Origin: Pseudomonadota bacterium
GTDB lineage: Bacteria > Pseudomonadota > Alphaproteobacteria > Rhizobiales > Aestuariivirgaceae
Length of the DNA: 64,000 nt
Assembly: GCA_020161855.1 (NCBI GenBank)
Contig: JAIUNJ010000002.1
Span: 496,001-560,000, forward strand
Direction of reading: 5' to 3'
In this document: piece after piece, positions 23,458 through 31,156 of the stretch
Position numbering within the stretch: position 1 is the stretch's first letter
How the letters are laid out: every line of letters begins with the position of its first letter
Notes under the pieces: generated by a model
The model's input: only the letters and a program-made list of their open reading frames with translations
Told to the model about the DNA's origin: nothing
Database searches by the model: none
Translations under genes and position numbers: made by a program

Positions 23458-25500
23458 CTAGCTCTTCTTTCCGAAGAGCCGGCCTAGCAGGCCGCGCGGC
23501 CTCTCGGGCTTAGCAGCACTCAAAGGCGCAGACACCGGAGGAGGAGCAGGCCGGGCATGCGTCACGCTTGGCGGAGGCGGCAATGATCGAGGTACCGGCT
23601 CTAGCTGCTCGACAATGTAGGAGCGCGTGACTGGCGATGGCAGAACGCCCCTAGACGATGAGGCTATGCCCAACAAGTCACATGCGTTCTGCGGAATCTC
23701 CACCTCTCGCTTCGCTCTCGTCATCGCGACGTAGAAGAGCCTGAGTTCAGCAGGGTCGAGACCGCCCGCTTGCCTGTCGACATTTGCGCTGGCGGCCACA
23801 GGCCGTCGGTCGCTTCTGGGAGCAGGCTGCGTTCTTGCCTTGCTCTTCAAGAAGTCGTCCATAAGGCGGACCTGCCCCCATTCCCGTCCCTTCGACTTGT
23901 GTGCGGTGGAGACAACTATGTCGGCTTCGTCCTCATCGACACTACGGTTTAGCGCCCACATAAGCCGCCGCTCGCCCTTAGACTCGACGAGGTTCACGAA
24001 AGTCAGGAGATGCTCGCCTTCGCCGCTCTTGGCGAACTCAATTACCTCTGCCCAATTGTTAAAGCCAAAGAACTCTGGAACGTCAGACGGGTGCCCGTTG
24101 CGCAGTTCTTCGACTCCTCTGAGCATCTTCATGAGGTCGGAAGAGTCACCCACTAAGTGGGGCTTCAGATCTTGCTCTAACGCATTTATCAGAGCAGTGA
24201 TCGTCGTAGCATTTGTGCGAGCCAGTATAGTGTCAGGCAGAGTAGCACCGATCCGATCAGAAATCTGCGGGTTCCCCCTTAGTGGCGTGGTTTCGTCCAG
24301 CATAGCGAGAACTTGTGACGCGGCGGCGGCTATTTGTGATCCAAACCGGAATGACTGAGTAAGTTCCGTCGTTCTGTCCGTCACAATCTCTTGCATCGCA
24401 TTGACCGCACCGCGCCACTCATAAATCTGCTGGTACTTGTCTCCAACGTAGATCAATTGAGCAGCTTGCTTCTTGAGAACACCAAGCACCACAGGGTTTG
24501 TGTCCTGGGCCTCGTCTAGCAATATGTAGTCAGCAGAGATTACCGGGTCTGTCAGCGCCCACCGCTTAAGGTAGCCGTCATGGCCAAGCGGCATCTGGTC
24601 TGCCGGGTCGAGCATCCGTTCCCAGACTTGTCGGGCTCGTTCCAGAGCAAACTCTTCAACCTTTTTGAGAACTTCTTTGGGGGCTCCTAACAACGAGCCG
24701 TGCTGGGGAACATGCGATGCCAGAGGTTCCCCGTCTGCACTTTGTGCGAACCGCTTTATAGTCTGCAGAACTAGATAACCCTGTGAGCGCGGCTGCAGCA
24801 CGAAGCCGCCGTCAACCCGCCAGTTTTTCTTGATGCCCAGCATCTCAGCAAGCTGGTTTGCATTGACCGAGCCGAAGAGCTTGTCCCTATTGGTTCGATA
24901 CTCTCTTGGTGTGCCGGAAAGCGCGAGGGAGTGTGTCGTCTTGCAACTGACAGTGTCGGGAAACTTCTCGCGGGCCTCTGAAACAATGCTTCTGTTGAAA
25001 GCAATATACTGGCCCCGGTTACCAGTTGCGTGGGCGAGCAACTCTAACGTGGAGGTCTTGCCGGTGCCCGCATACGCGTTGATCTTCAGAGTCTCCCCCG
25101 AAAGAAAAGCTTCGACGGCTTCTTCCTGCTCGCTCGTCGGTTTATGCGCGGGCCTCTTGCGGGACCGCTTCGCTGGAGGTGAATGCTTTCGGGGGCCAGA
25201 TGTAGCCGAGCGAGGGGGATCAAAAGGAGCACTTACTTTTGATGACAGCGACTTGACTGCCTTGCTCTTTGCTGGCGTCGAGCCGCCGTTACCCGATAGT
25301 GGCAGCGCCAATTGAGCTGCGGCAACGCCACCTTTCAAACGACCCTCAACTTCTGCAAGTAGTTGACGAGCACCCGGCTTTTTGCGGTGCTTCAGTTCGG
25401 CGAGCAGCAGACGCAGCTTCTTTTGGTCAGACGCAGAGGCCGCATGCTCGTACTCAGCCCTTAGCTGCTCAGTAGAGTGGTTGAAGTATGGGCGGGTCAT
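23458..25500 (-). CDS. UvrD/FBH1-like ATP-dependent DNA helicase
   Basis: 680 aa. After an N-terminal basic, low-complexity region (1-115) come superfamily 1A helicase motifs: Walker A NAYAGTGKTST, YIAFNRSIVSEAREKFP, TTHSLA, DEAQDTNP (motif II), GDKYQQIYEWRGA (motif III), STAHKSKGREW (motif V) and LFYVAMTRAKREV (motif VI). The order and spacing resemble the F-box-type helicase FBH1 group. It lies convergent with rnhA. GC content is lower than in the core genes. Probable role in replication or recombination on the element. Confidence 0.88.
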   Translation of the reverse strand: MTRPYFNHSTEQLRAEYEHAASASDQKKLRLLLAELKHRKKPGARQLLAEVEGRLKGGVAAAQLALPLSGNGGSTPAKSKAVKSLSSKVSAPFDPPRSATSGPRKHSPPAKRSRKRPAHKPTSEQEEAVEAFLSGETLKINAYAGTGKTSTLELLAHATGNRGQYIAFNRSIVSEAREKFPDTVSCKTTHSLALSGTPREYRTNRDKLFGSVNANQLAEMLGIKKNWRVDGGFVLQPRSQGYLVLQTIKRFAQSADGEPLASHVPQHGSLLGAPKEVLKKVEEFALERARQVWERMLDPADQMPLGHDGYLKRWALTDPVISADYILLDEAQDTNPVVLGVLKKQAAQLIYVGDKYQQIYEWRGAVNAMQEIVTDRTTELTQSFRFGSQIAAAASQVLAMLDETTPLRGNPQISDRIGATLPDTILARTNATTITALINALEQDLKPHLVGDSSDLMKMLRGVEELRNGHPSDVPEFFGFNNWAEVIEFAKSGEGEHLLTFVNLVESKGERRLMWALNRSVDEDEADIVVSTAHKSKGREWGQVRLMDDFLKSKARTQPAPRSDRRPVAASANVDRQAGGLDPAELRLFYVAMTRAKREVEIPQNACDLLGIASSSRGVLPSPVTRSYIVEQLEPVPRSLPPPPSVTHARPAPPPVSAPLSAAKPERPRGLLGRLFGKKS

Positions 25501-25733
25501 TCTGGAAGGATCGACATAGACTCGAAAGGCAGCACAGGGGCCGCCCTGTTATTCGTACAAATTAGGCACGGAACTAGCTGCAATACTATCCCCCCCAATC
25601 TTCTTATGTTACGTCGACAATAGGCAGAAACAGCACCTAAGCAAGTTCTCCTTGTTGTCGACATTAATGGCGCGGCAGGGGCTCTCCCGCGTACCCCAAA
25701 CTTACATTCACACCCTTCACCACATCAAAAAGG
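25501..25733. other. Gap between the helicase and the ParB-like gene
   Basis: About 230 bp of divergent upstream DNA. It contains a short perfect hairpin ACAGGG-GCCG-CCCTGT at 25,534-25,549 and GTCGACA/GTTGTCGACAT repeats further right. No gene seen. Likely carries promoters for both flanking genes. Confidence 0.4.
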
Positions 25734-26672
25734 ATGAACTTGAAAGAACAAACAAGGCGAAAGACCAAGGAGGCACCCACGTTCCGAGACAGCTACGGGC
25801 GTCTTCGCATGGAACTTCAAACTGGAAGTGCCGCACCAACGCCACCAACCACGCTGCAGCCGGGTGAGTACCACTTTGCGACCGGCGTGTTTCAACCGCG
25901 AGGCTTCGAAGGCAACATAGATTCCAGCGAAGAGCACGTTGACGAACTGTATGAAGCGGCTCTGCGTGGCGACACCCTGCCCCCGCTGACAATCTGGTGG
26001 GGCGGTCGCAAGTGGTATGTTGTTGACGGCCACCACAGAGCGCAAGCGGTCAACAGAGTGCAGTTGGACTGGAAGCAGGGCAAGCTGAAGACCGGGGTTA
26101 AACCGGCGGTTCTCGATGGGGTTGCCGTGGAGGTGTTCACCGGCAGCTTAAACGATGCGGTCGCAATGGCCGCTTCGCTGAACAGCAAGAACAAGCTTCC
26201 CATGACGAAGAAGGACAAGCTTGAACGTGCATGGAAGCTTGTCGCCCTTGAAGACCCCACTCTGTCCAAGTCGGTCATTGCCACGATGACAGGCGTTGCA
26301 GAAAGGACGGTCGCTACCATGCGAGCGACACTGGCGGAATGGGTTCGGCGGCAGAGGGAAATGTCCTTTGACGAGCCCCAGCCCGGCGATGCCGCTGACA
26401 CAACATGGGAGCAGATGAAGGGCGGCGGAAGGCCAAGCAGCAAGGACGAAAGATGGGAAGAGGCTCAGGCGGAGAAGATGGCAAGGACGTTGGGCCGGGT
26501 CTTCGGAGGGATGCCCGGCAAGCTGCCTCATGTCTTTGCCCGAGCCATTGAGTTGTATAGCCCCAACCTGGCGGGACACCTTAAGGAACACTGGGGCGAA
26601 GAACGGGCTCAAGAGCTTGTCTACGCTCTGGCGGAAGACATGGGGCTGACCGTGCCAGCAGAGCAGGTTTAA
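25734..26672 (+). CDS. ParB/Srx-like nuclease-domain protein
   Basis: 312 aa. A ParB-like N-terminal domain has TLPPLTIWWGG and the signature VVDGHHRAQAV at about residues 100-110. A helix-turn-helix-like segment follows (VIATMTGVAERTVATM) and an acidic helical C-terminus. True ParB proteins bind parS in plasmid partition; many element-borne versions are transcription regulators or nucleases instead. No parA gene is beside it. The ATG has AAAAAGG directly adjacent, an unusually tight spacing. Possible element maintenance function. Confidence 0.75.
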   Translation: MNLKEQTRRKTKEAPTFRDSYGRLRMELQTGSAAPTPPTTLQPGEYHFATGVFQPRGFEGNIDSSEEHVDELYEAALRGDTLPPLTIWWGGRKWYVVDGHHRAQAVNRVQLDWKQGKLKTGVKPAVLDGVAVEVFTGSLNDAVAMAASLNSKNKLPMTKKDKLERAWKLVALEDPTLSKSVIATMTGVAERTVATMRATLAEWVRRQREMSFDEPQPGDAADTTWEQMKGGGRPSSKDERWEEAQAEKMARTLGRVFGGMPGKLPHVFARAIELYSPNLAGHLKEHWGEERAQELVYALAEDMGLTVPAEQV

Positions 26673-26751
26673 CCGGGTATGCAAACCATAGTGGGTGCAT
26701 TTGCACAGATGCGCCCACTAACCCCTTGTTTTCGTTGTGACGGCAGAGGCG

Positions 26752-27042
26752 TCAGGACTGCCCTTGAATCAGTGGCCGGGTGGCTTGATCGTCGGACGCT
26801 GCCACCTCTTCGGCTCCAACTGTCAGCAGGCCCTTTCCCGACACACTGTCGTTCGCGTAGCCACATTCGGGACAGCGCAAGAAATGCTTCAGCGTTGAAA
26901 GCTCTACGATAGGGCGAAGCCCAAGCGCCTCAGGCCTGACATGCGTCAGGGTATTGCAAGCCGCGCACGTGACAACGATGCGGTGCCCGCTCTGCGTCAG
27001 CCTCCCAATAGTCTCAGGCTTACTCTTGCGCATCCAAAGCAT
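26752..27042 (-). CDS. Small zinc-ribbon protein
   Basis: A 96-aa protein with CAACNTLTHV (about residue 27) and CPECGY (about residue 57), i.e. four cysteines in a zinc-ribbon arrangement, and a helical connector ALGLRPIVELSTLKHFLR. It resembles in style the zinc-ribbon at 19,085 but is not a close copy. A second ATG three codons in is possible. Convergent with the ParB-like gene. Function unknown. Confidence 0.55.
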   Translation of the reverse strand: MLWMRKSKPETIGRLTQSGHRIVVTCAACNTLTHVRPEALGLRPIVELSTLKHFLRCPECGYANDSVSGKGLLTVGAEEVAASDDQATRPLIQGQS

Positions 27043-27116
27043 TTGCCGGGTCCGATCCCTTTATCTGAATGGCAGGCCCAGCAAAGTGGTCTCTGGGGCG
27101 GTACCTACGAAGTGCT

Positions 27117-27156
27117 TCATCTTAGAACGCACCCGCACCGTTTTCATCTAAGATGA
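27117..27156. repeat. Perfect 10-bp inverted repeat, 20-bp spacer
   Basis: TCATCTTAGA (27,117-27,126) and TCTAAGATGA (27,147-27,156) are perfect inverted arms upstream of the zinc-ribbon gene's start (minus strand, 27,042). It could be a large operator or an early transcript hairpin. There is also TTGAC-GCCG-GTCAA at 27,271-27,284. No gene was seen between 27,043 and 27,384. Confidence 0.6.
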
Positions 27157-27384
27157 CCCGGGAAGCTCAGCACGATCCCTCGCTCTCGCAAGGGGGAGGT
27201 CTTGGACCGGAGCCCGGCAAATCTACTACTGCAACTAACTCGGCACCGCATGCAAAACTGAGTGCAACACTTGACGCCGGTCAACATTTGCCGCGATGTT
27301 GTTCACAGAGACTAAGTGATAGAACATAGGATGCAATCTTAAGTCGCCGTTTAGTTGTCCAGCAGTCTAGAGGCCCGAGTTAGA

Positions 27385-27780
27385 ATGACTAAACTCAAGG
27401 GATATGCAGGACTTGTTTCCACGCTTTTGGTGCTGACTCTTTCGGCCTGCACAAACAATCAACCGAACACACAGCCCGCGCCTGATCTGCTTCCGCAACC
27501 GCTAGAGGCCCCGGCAGCGCCGACCAGCGAGGTTGTTCAACCGAGTGAGACTGAGCCACAACCACAGCCCTATGCCTTGGCGTCGAAGCAGAGCCTAACA
27601 CCTCAACAGGTGTCAGACATCATTGCCCGATCACGAGCCAACTATCCCGGGAAATGTGGATGCCCGGATGACGTAGATAGAGCGGGCCGCAGATGTGGGA
27701 AGCGAAGCGCGTACTCGCGGGCCGGGGGTGCGCAAGTCCTGTGTTACCCCGAGGATGTTCTGCAGAGTTTAGGGCAATAG
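27385..27780 (+). CDS. Cysteine-rich small lipoprotein
   Basis: 131 aa from the ATG at 27,385 (an upstream in-frame start at 27,355 gives a less typical n-region). Lipobox LTLSAC with lipidated Cys. A proline/glutamine-rich linker follows, then a conserved C-terminal module with CGCPDDVDRAGRRCGKRSAY and a final Cys in VLCYPEDV. This cysteine module is widespread in small alphaproteobacterial and phage-borne secreted proteins of unknown function. It is the last gene before the right end. Confidence 0.75.
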   Translation: MTKLKGYAGLVSTLLVLTLSACTNNQPNTQPAPDLLPQPLEAPAAPTSEVVQPSETEPQPQPYALASKQSLTPQQVSDIIARSRANYPGKCGCPDDVDRAGRRCGKRSAYSRAGGAQVLCYPEDVLQSLGQ

Positions 27781-27846
27781 GCGCACTCCCCTACAGAGAG
27801 AGTTCTGCCCCAGCCCTCAGAACTGCACCCTCGAAGCCTCAAGTCA

Positions 27847-27880
27847 TTAGGTAGAAACTTGGGTAGAGCACTTGGGTAGA
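27847..27880. promoter_or_regulatory. Arm-type repeats inside the right end
   Basis: TTAGGTAGA (27,847-27,855), TTGGGTAGA (27,859-27,867) and TTGGGTAGA (27,872-27,880), spaced 12-13 bp and in the same orientation as the left-end copies. They lie 64 bp inside the right attachment site, as expected for integrase arm sites. Confidence 0.6.
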
Positions 27881-27943
27881 GGGTTTGGGCACTTCGGCTA
27901 TAAACATTTGTTTTATAAGCCGTAATCTCTAATGTGCCTTAGT

Positions 27944-27960
27944 TGGCGCTCCCTACGGGA
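27944..27960. repeat. Right attachment site (attR core)
   Basis: TGGCGCTCCCTACGGGA, identical to 14,646-14,662. It is the 3' end of tRNA-Glu read from the other strand, including the encoded CCA, so integration leaves the tRNA intact. Confidence 0.88.
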
Positions 27961-28018
27961 ATCGAACCCGTCTTTGCAACGTGAGAGGCTGCCGTCCTAA
28001 CCGATAGACGAAGGGAGC
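27944..28018 (-). tRNA. tRNA-Glu (anticodon CTC)
   Basis: 75-nt cloverleaf including the encoded CCA end. Acceptor arm GCTCCCT/AGGGAGC, anticodon stem GCAGC/GTTGC around the loop CTCTCAC, giving anticodon CTC. T-arm GGGTTCGATTCCC. The 3' end is shared with the mobile element's att core. Confidence 0.93.
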
Positions 28019-28065
28019 TCTCGCTGCCGCTGCTATAGGCAAGCGCGGCTGCCAAAGCAAGCCGC

Positions 28066-28377
28066 TCAGGGCGCCAGGGGTTCGCGCAGCAGGACCTTGC
28101 GCTTCGAGACGTCGACAACGATCAGTTCCTGGCTGGTCGTCACGGCCATGAGCCCGCCATCAAGGTCAACATCTTTCACGTCCGAAGCCTTGAGGCCGAG
28201 CCCCAGCGTGATGTCGGCGGGCTTGGGTGGCGGTGCCTGCCGTGTGGCGCGCCAGATGATGCCCGCAATGAGCAGCAGAAACAGCAAGACGAGGATCATG
28301 CCCATGATGTAGACGAGCCGCAGAAGCTTCTTCTGGGCCGCCGTCTGCTCCAGGCTTGGCGTATTGTCGTTGGTCAT
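28066..28377 (-). CDS. Small single-span membrane protein (probable DUF6476)
   Basis: 103 aa. Transmembrane helix LVYIMGMILVLLFLLLIAGI (about residues 21-40) followed by a periplasmic beta-rich domain (KDVDLDGGLMAVTTSQELIV). This agrees in size and layout with the conserved alphaproteobacterial DUF6476 family often next to rluD. Its start codon overlaps the divergent rluD start. Confidence 0.75.
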   Translation of the reverse strand: MTNDNTPSLEQTAAQKKLLRLVYIMGMILVLLFLLLIAGIIWRATRQAPPPKPADITLGLGLKASDVKDVDLDGGLMAVTTSQELIVVDVSKRKVLLREPLAP

Positions 28378-29374
28378 GTCACTGCCTCAAACACTCGTCA
28401 CTATCGTCTCTGAGCCGGATCGTCTGGACCGGGCCTTGGCGCGCGCCCATCCGGATGTGAGCCGGGCGCGATTCCAGCGGCTTATCGGGGAAGGACAGGT
28501 GGCTGTCGAGGGCCGCGTTGAGCTTGATCCCGGGCTCAAGGTGAAGGCGGGTCAAAGGTTGGAGGTGCAGGTGCCACCCCCTGCCCCGGCCGAGCCACTG
28601 CCCGAGGCCATGTGGCTCGACATCGTTTATGAAGACGGCGATGTCATCGTCATCAACAAGCCGGCGGGCCTCGTGGTCCATCCGGCGGCGGGCCATGCGG
28701 GCGGCACCCTGGTCAATGCGCTCCTGGCCCATTGCGGCGACAGCCTTTCGGGCATCGGCGGGGTGAAACGCCCCGGCATCGTCCACCGTCTCGACAAGGA
28801 CACATCAGGCCTGCTCGTGGTGGCGAAGAATGACCTGGCGCACCAGGCCCTTTCCGAACAGTTTGCCGCCCATGGCCGCGACGGCAGGCTGGAGCGGGCC
28901 TATTTGGCCTTTGTCTGGGGGGTGCCGGAACGGAAACAGGGCACCATCGCCACCGGCATCGGCCGGAGCACCAGCAACCGGCAGAAGCAGGCGGTCAGCA
29001 ACCGGCCGGATGCCCGGGAAGCGATCACCCACTATGAGGTGGTGGAAACTTACGCAGGCATTGCCAGCCTCGTCCGCTGCGTGCTCGAGACCGGCCGGAC
29101 GCACCAGATTCGGGTGCATATGGCCCATATCGGCCACCCGCTGCTGGGCGACGGGGTCTATGGGGCAGGTTTCAAATCATCCATGTCGAAACTCGATGAC
29201 GGTGCAAGGTTTGCCGTCAAGTCATTGAAAGGGCAGGCTCTTCATGCCGCGGTTCTTGGCTTCGAGCATCCAAGAAACCATCGGAAGTTGCATTTTGAGC
29301 GGCCCTTGCCACCCGACCTATCACATTTAGGACAAGAACTGAGGCTTCAATCCGGGGCAGTTCGCACCCCGTAG
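28376..29374 (+). CDS. rluD: RluA-family 23S rRNA pseudouridine synthase
   Basis: 332 aa. S4-like N-terminal RNA-binding domain (SRARFQRLIGEGQVAVEGR), then the catalytic domain with IVHRLDKDTSGLLVVAK containing the catalytic Asp, and HQIRVHMAHIGHPLLGD. It converts uridines in helix 69 of 23S rRNA in other bacteria (RluD). The ATG at 28,376 is chosen; it shares two bases with the divergent neighbour's start codon. rpoH follows about 100 bp later. Confidence 0.93.
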   Translation: MSLPQTLVTIVSEPDRLDRALARAHPDVSRARFQRLIGEGQVAVEGRVELDPGLKVKAGQRLEVQVPPPAPAEPLPEAMWLDIVYEDGDVIVINKPAGLVVHPAAGHAGGTLVNALLAHCGDSLSGIGGVKRPGIVHRLDKDTSGLLVVAKNDLAHQALSEQFAAHGRDGRLERAYLAFVWGVPERKQGTIATGIGRSTSNRQKQAVSNRPDAREAITHYEVVETYAGIASLVRCVLETGRTHQIRVHMAHIGHPLLGDGVYGAGFKSSMSKLDDGARFAVKSLKGQALHAAVLGFEHPRNHRKLHFERPLPPDLSHLGQELRLQSGAVRTP

Positions 29375-29475
29375 GGTGCACATAATTGTTACCGGCGAGG
29401 TATCTTTTAATTCGGCCGAGGCTTCCTATATGGGTGCCAAGGCGGGATGACCCGCCGGGGGAAGGAACAAGAAAA

Positions 29476-30390
29476 ATGGCCAAATCCGTATCGCTTCCGG
29501 TGATTGCTTCTGGTGAAGGCAGCCTCAACCGGTACCTTCAGGAGATCCGCCAGTTCCCGATGCTGGCCCCGGAAGAAGAATACATGCTCGGCAAGCGCTG
29601 GCGCGAACATGGCGACCGTGACGCAGCCCACAGGCTCATTACCAGCCATCTGCGGCTCGTGGCGAAGATCGCCATGGGCTACCGCGGCTATGGCCTGCCG
29701 ATCGGCGAGGTTATCTCGGAAGGCAATATCGGCCTGATGCAGGCCGTGAAGAAATTCGAGCCCGACAAGGGCTTCAAGCTGGCAACCTATGCGATGTGGT
29801 GGATCAAGGCCTCGATCCAGGAGTTCATCCTGCGCTCGTGGTCGCTCGTGAAGATGGGCACCACCGCCAACCAGAAGAAGCTGTTCTTCAATCTGCGCCG
29901 CATCAAGGGCCAGTTGCAGGCTCTCGAAGAAGGTGACCTGAAGCCCGATCACGTCAAGTACATCGCCAAGCGTCTTGGCGTTGAAGAATCCGACGTGGTT
30001 TCCATGAACCGCCGCCTTGGTGGCGACACTTCGCTCAACGCGCCGCTGCGCGCCGATGGCGAGGGTGACGGCGAATGGCAGGACTGGCTCGTCGATGACA
30101 GCGACAGCCAGGAGGAAATCCTCTCGCGCAACGAGGAAAGCTCGCTGCGCAACAGCTTCCTCCAGGAAGCCCTGACCAAGCTGACGGAGCGCGAACGCCG
30201 CGTCATCGAGGCCCGCAAGCTTCAGGATGAGCCGGCGACGCTCGACGACCTGTCGAAGGAATTCGATGTGTCGCGCGAACGTATCCGCCAGATCGAGGTT
30301 CGCGCCTTCGAGAAGCTTCAGAAGGCCGTGCGAAATGCTGCACAGCGGGCGCTTGCGCCTAAGTCGCAGGCCCTGCCCTCACCGGCCTGA
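29476..30390 (+). CDS. rpoH: RNA polymerase sigma-32 factor RpoH
   Basis: 304 aa starting MAKSVSLPVIASGEGSLNRY, after a strong GGGGGAAGGAAC ribosome site. Sigma-70 region 2 (LKMATYAMWWIKASIQEF-like), the RpoH box NQKKLFFNLRRIKGQL and region 4 with a helix-turn-helix (VSRERIRQIEVRAFEKL). It directs RNA polymerase to heat-shock promoters. It ends just before a strong hairpin at 30,418. Confidence 0.95.
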   Translation: MAKSVSLPVIASGEGSLNRYLQEIRQFPMLAPEEEYMLGKRWREHGDRDAAHRLITSHLRLVAKIAMGYRGYGLPIGEVISEGNIGLMQAVKKFEPDKGFKLATYAMWWIKASIQEFILRSWSLVKMGTTANQKKLFFNLRRIKGQLQALEEGDLKPDHVKYIAKRLGVEESDVVSMNRRLGGDTSLNAPLRADGEGDGEWQDWLVDDSDSQEEILSRNEESSLRNSFLQEALTKLTERERRVIEARKLQDEPATLDDLSKEFDVSRERIRQIEVRAFEKLQKAVRNAAQRALAPKSQALPSPA

Positions 30391-30410
30391 AGCGCCAAGC
30401 CGACTAGAGA

Positions 30411-31103
30411 TCAATAGAGAGCCGCCGGATCATCCTCCGGCGGCTCTTGCTTTGACTGGAACAGGTTGGACTTGACCTCGGGACCGGTAAAGATCTGCAC
30501 GGCATAAATGACGTCACCCTTCTGTACCACGCCGGTGGCCACGCGGGTGTAGTCGCGGCTCAGCAGAGCCTTGCGATGCGAGGTGCTCTTCACCCATTGC
30601 TGAAAGAGCTTCTGGGCCTTGGCCGCATCTGCGGGGCCCTTGCTGCGTTCGCGGGCGGCATTCTCGGCCATGCGCGACATGAACATCATGCCGGGAAAGA
30701 GAGAGCGCATCCGCGATTCAAAGTCGTATCCGGTTGAGGACCGGTGCCCCATGGCATTCTGCTGCAACAGATCAAGCGCGTGAGCCCTTGCGGCCAGCAG
30801 AAGCTTGCCATCGTTCACTTTCGCCAGCCCCTTCACGCGCTTGCCCTGACGGTAGACATTGGCGCTGCCGACCAGAACATCCTCCAGGTCGGGCCGGAAA
30901 CGCACGCCTTCAGGCGGGTTTTCCACCAGGCGCGTGGCAAATGACACGTAAGGTTCGGCCATGGCTGGTGCAGTAAGCAGGGCCGTCAACTGGGCTGCAC
31001 AGGCCATCAGCAGGACAAGCATGACGGCGGCCCGCCGCCATTTCGTTAACACTCGTAAAACTTTCGTTTCCCTGGCCACTGCGAATTTACCTATTTTTCT
31101 CAC
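30411..31103 (-). CDS. CAP (SCP-like) domain protein, exported
   Basis: About 230 aa. Hydrophobic segment AVMLVLLMACAAQLTALL with an AMA cleavage site near residue 50 suggests Sec export. The mature part has the CAP features LAARAHALDLLQQNAMGHRS, the conserved ENAA and WVKSTSHRKALLSRDYTRVA. CAP proteins act in cell wall or extracellular roles. The long n-region makes a downstream start (GTG at about 31,049) possible. Its last codons lie in the rpoH terminator hairpin. Confidence 0.82.
   Translation of the reverse strand: MRKIGKFAVARETKVLRVLTKWRRAAVMLVLLMACAAQLTALLTAPAMAEPYVSFATRLVENPPEGVRFRPDLEDVLVGSANVYRQGKRVKGLAKVNDGKLLLAARAHALDLLQQNAMGHRSSTGYDFESRMRSLFPGMMFMSRMAENAARERSKGPADAAKAQKLFQQWVKSTSHRKALLSRDYTRVATGVVQKGDVIYAVQIFTGPEVKSNLFQSKQEPPEDDPAALY
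30418..30447 (+). terminator. rpoH transcription terminator (convergent overlap)
   Basis: AGAGCCGCCGGA / TCCGGCGGCTCT form a perfect 12-bp stem with a 6-nt loop, 27 bp after the rpoH stop. The T tract after it is weak (TTGCTTTG). The stem also encodes the end of the convergent CAP gene. Confidence 0.6.
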
Positions 31104-31156
31104 GTATCACGTAGGAACGAATCGAGACTGATTTTCGGCATTTTGTAGACTGACAG

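Larger units (their letters stand above)
14646..27960. mobile_element. Integrated element of about 13.3 kb in tRNA-Glu(CTC)
   Basis: The element is bounded by the direct repeat TGGCGCTCCCTACGGGA at 14,646-14,662 and 27,944-27,960. The right copy is the 3' end of a tRNA-Glu gene. A tyrosine integrase gene starts about 100 bp inside the left end, and TTGGGTAGA-type repeats lie inside both ends. Cargo: SRAP, Y-family polymerase, zinc ribbons, serine recombinase, RNase HI, UvrD-like helicase, ParB-like protein and lipoproteins. No capsid, conjugation or clear replication genes are visible, so it is an integrative element of unknown transfer mode, perhaps mobilised by a helper. Confidence 0.9.
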
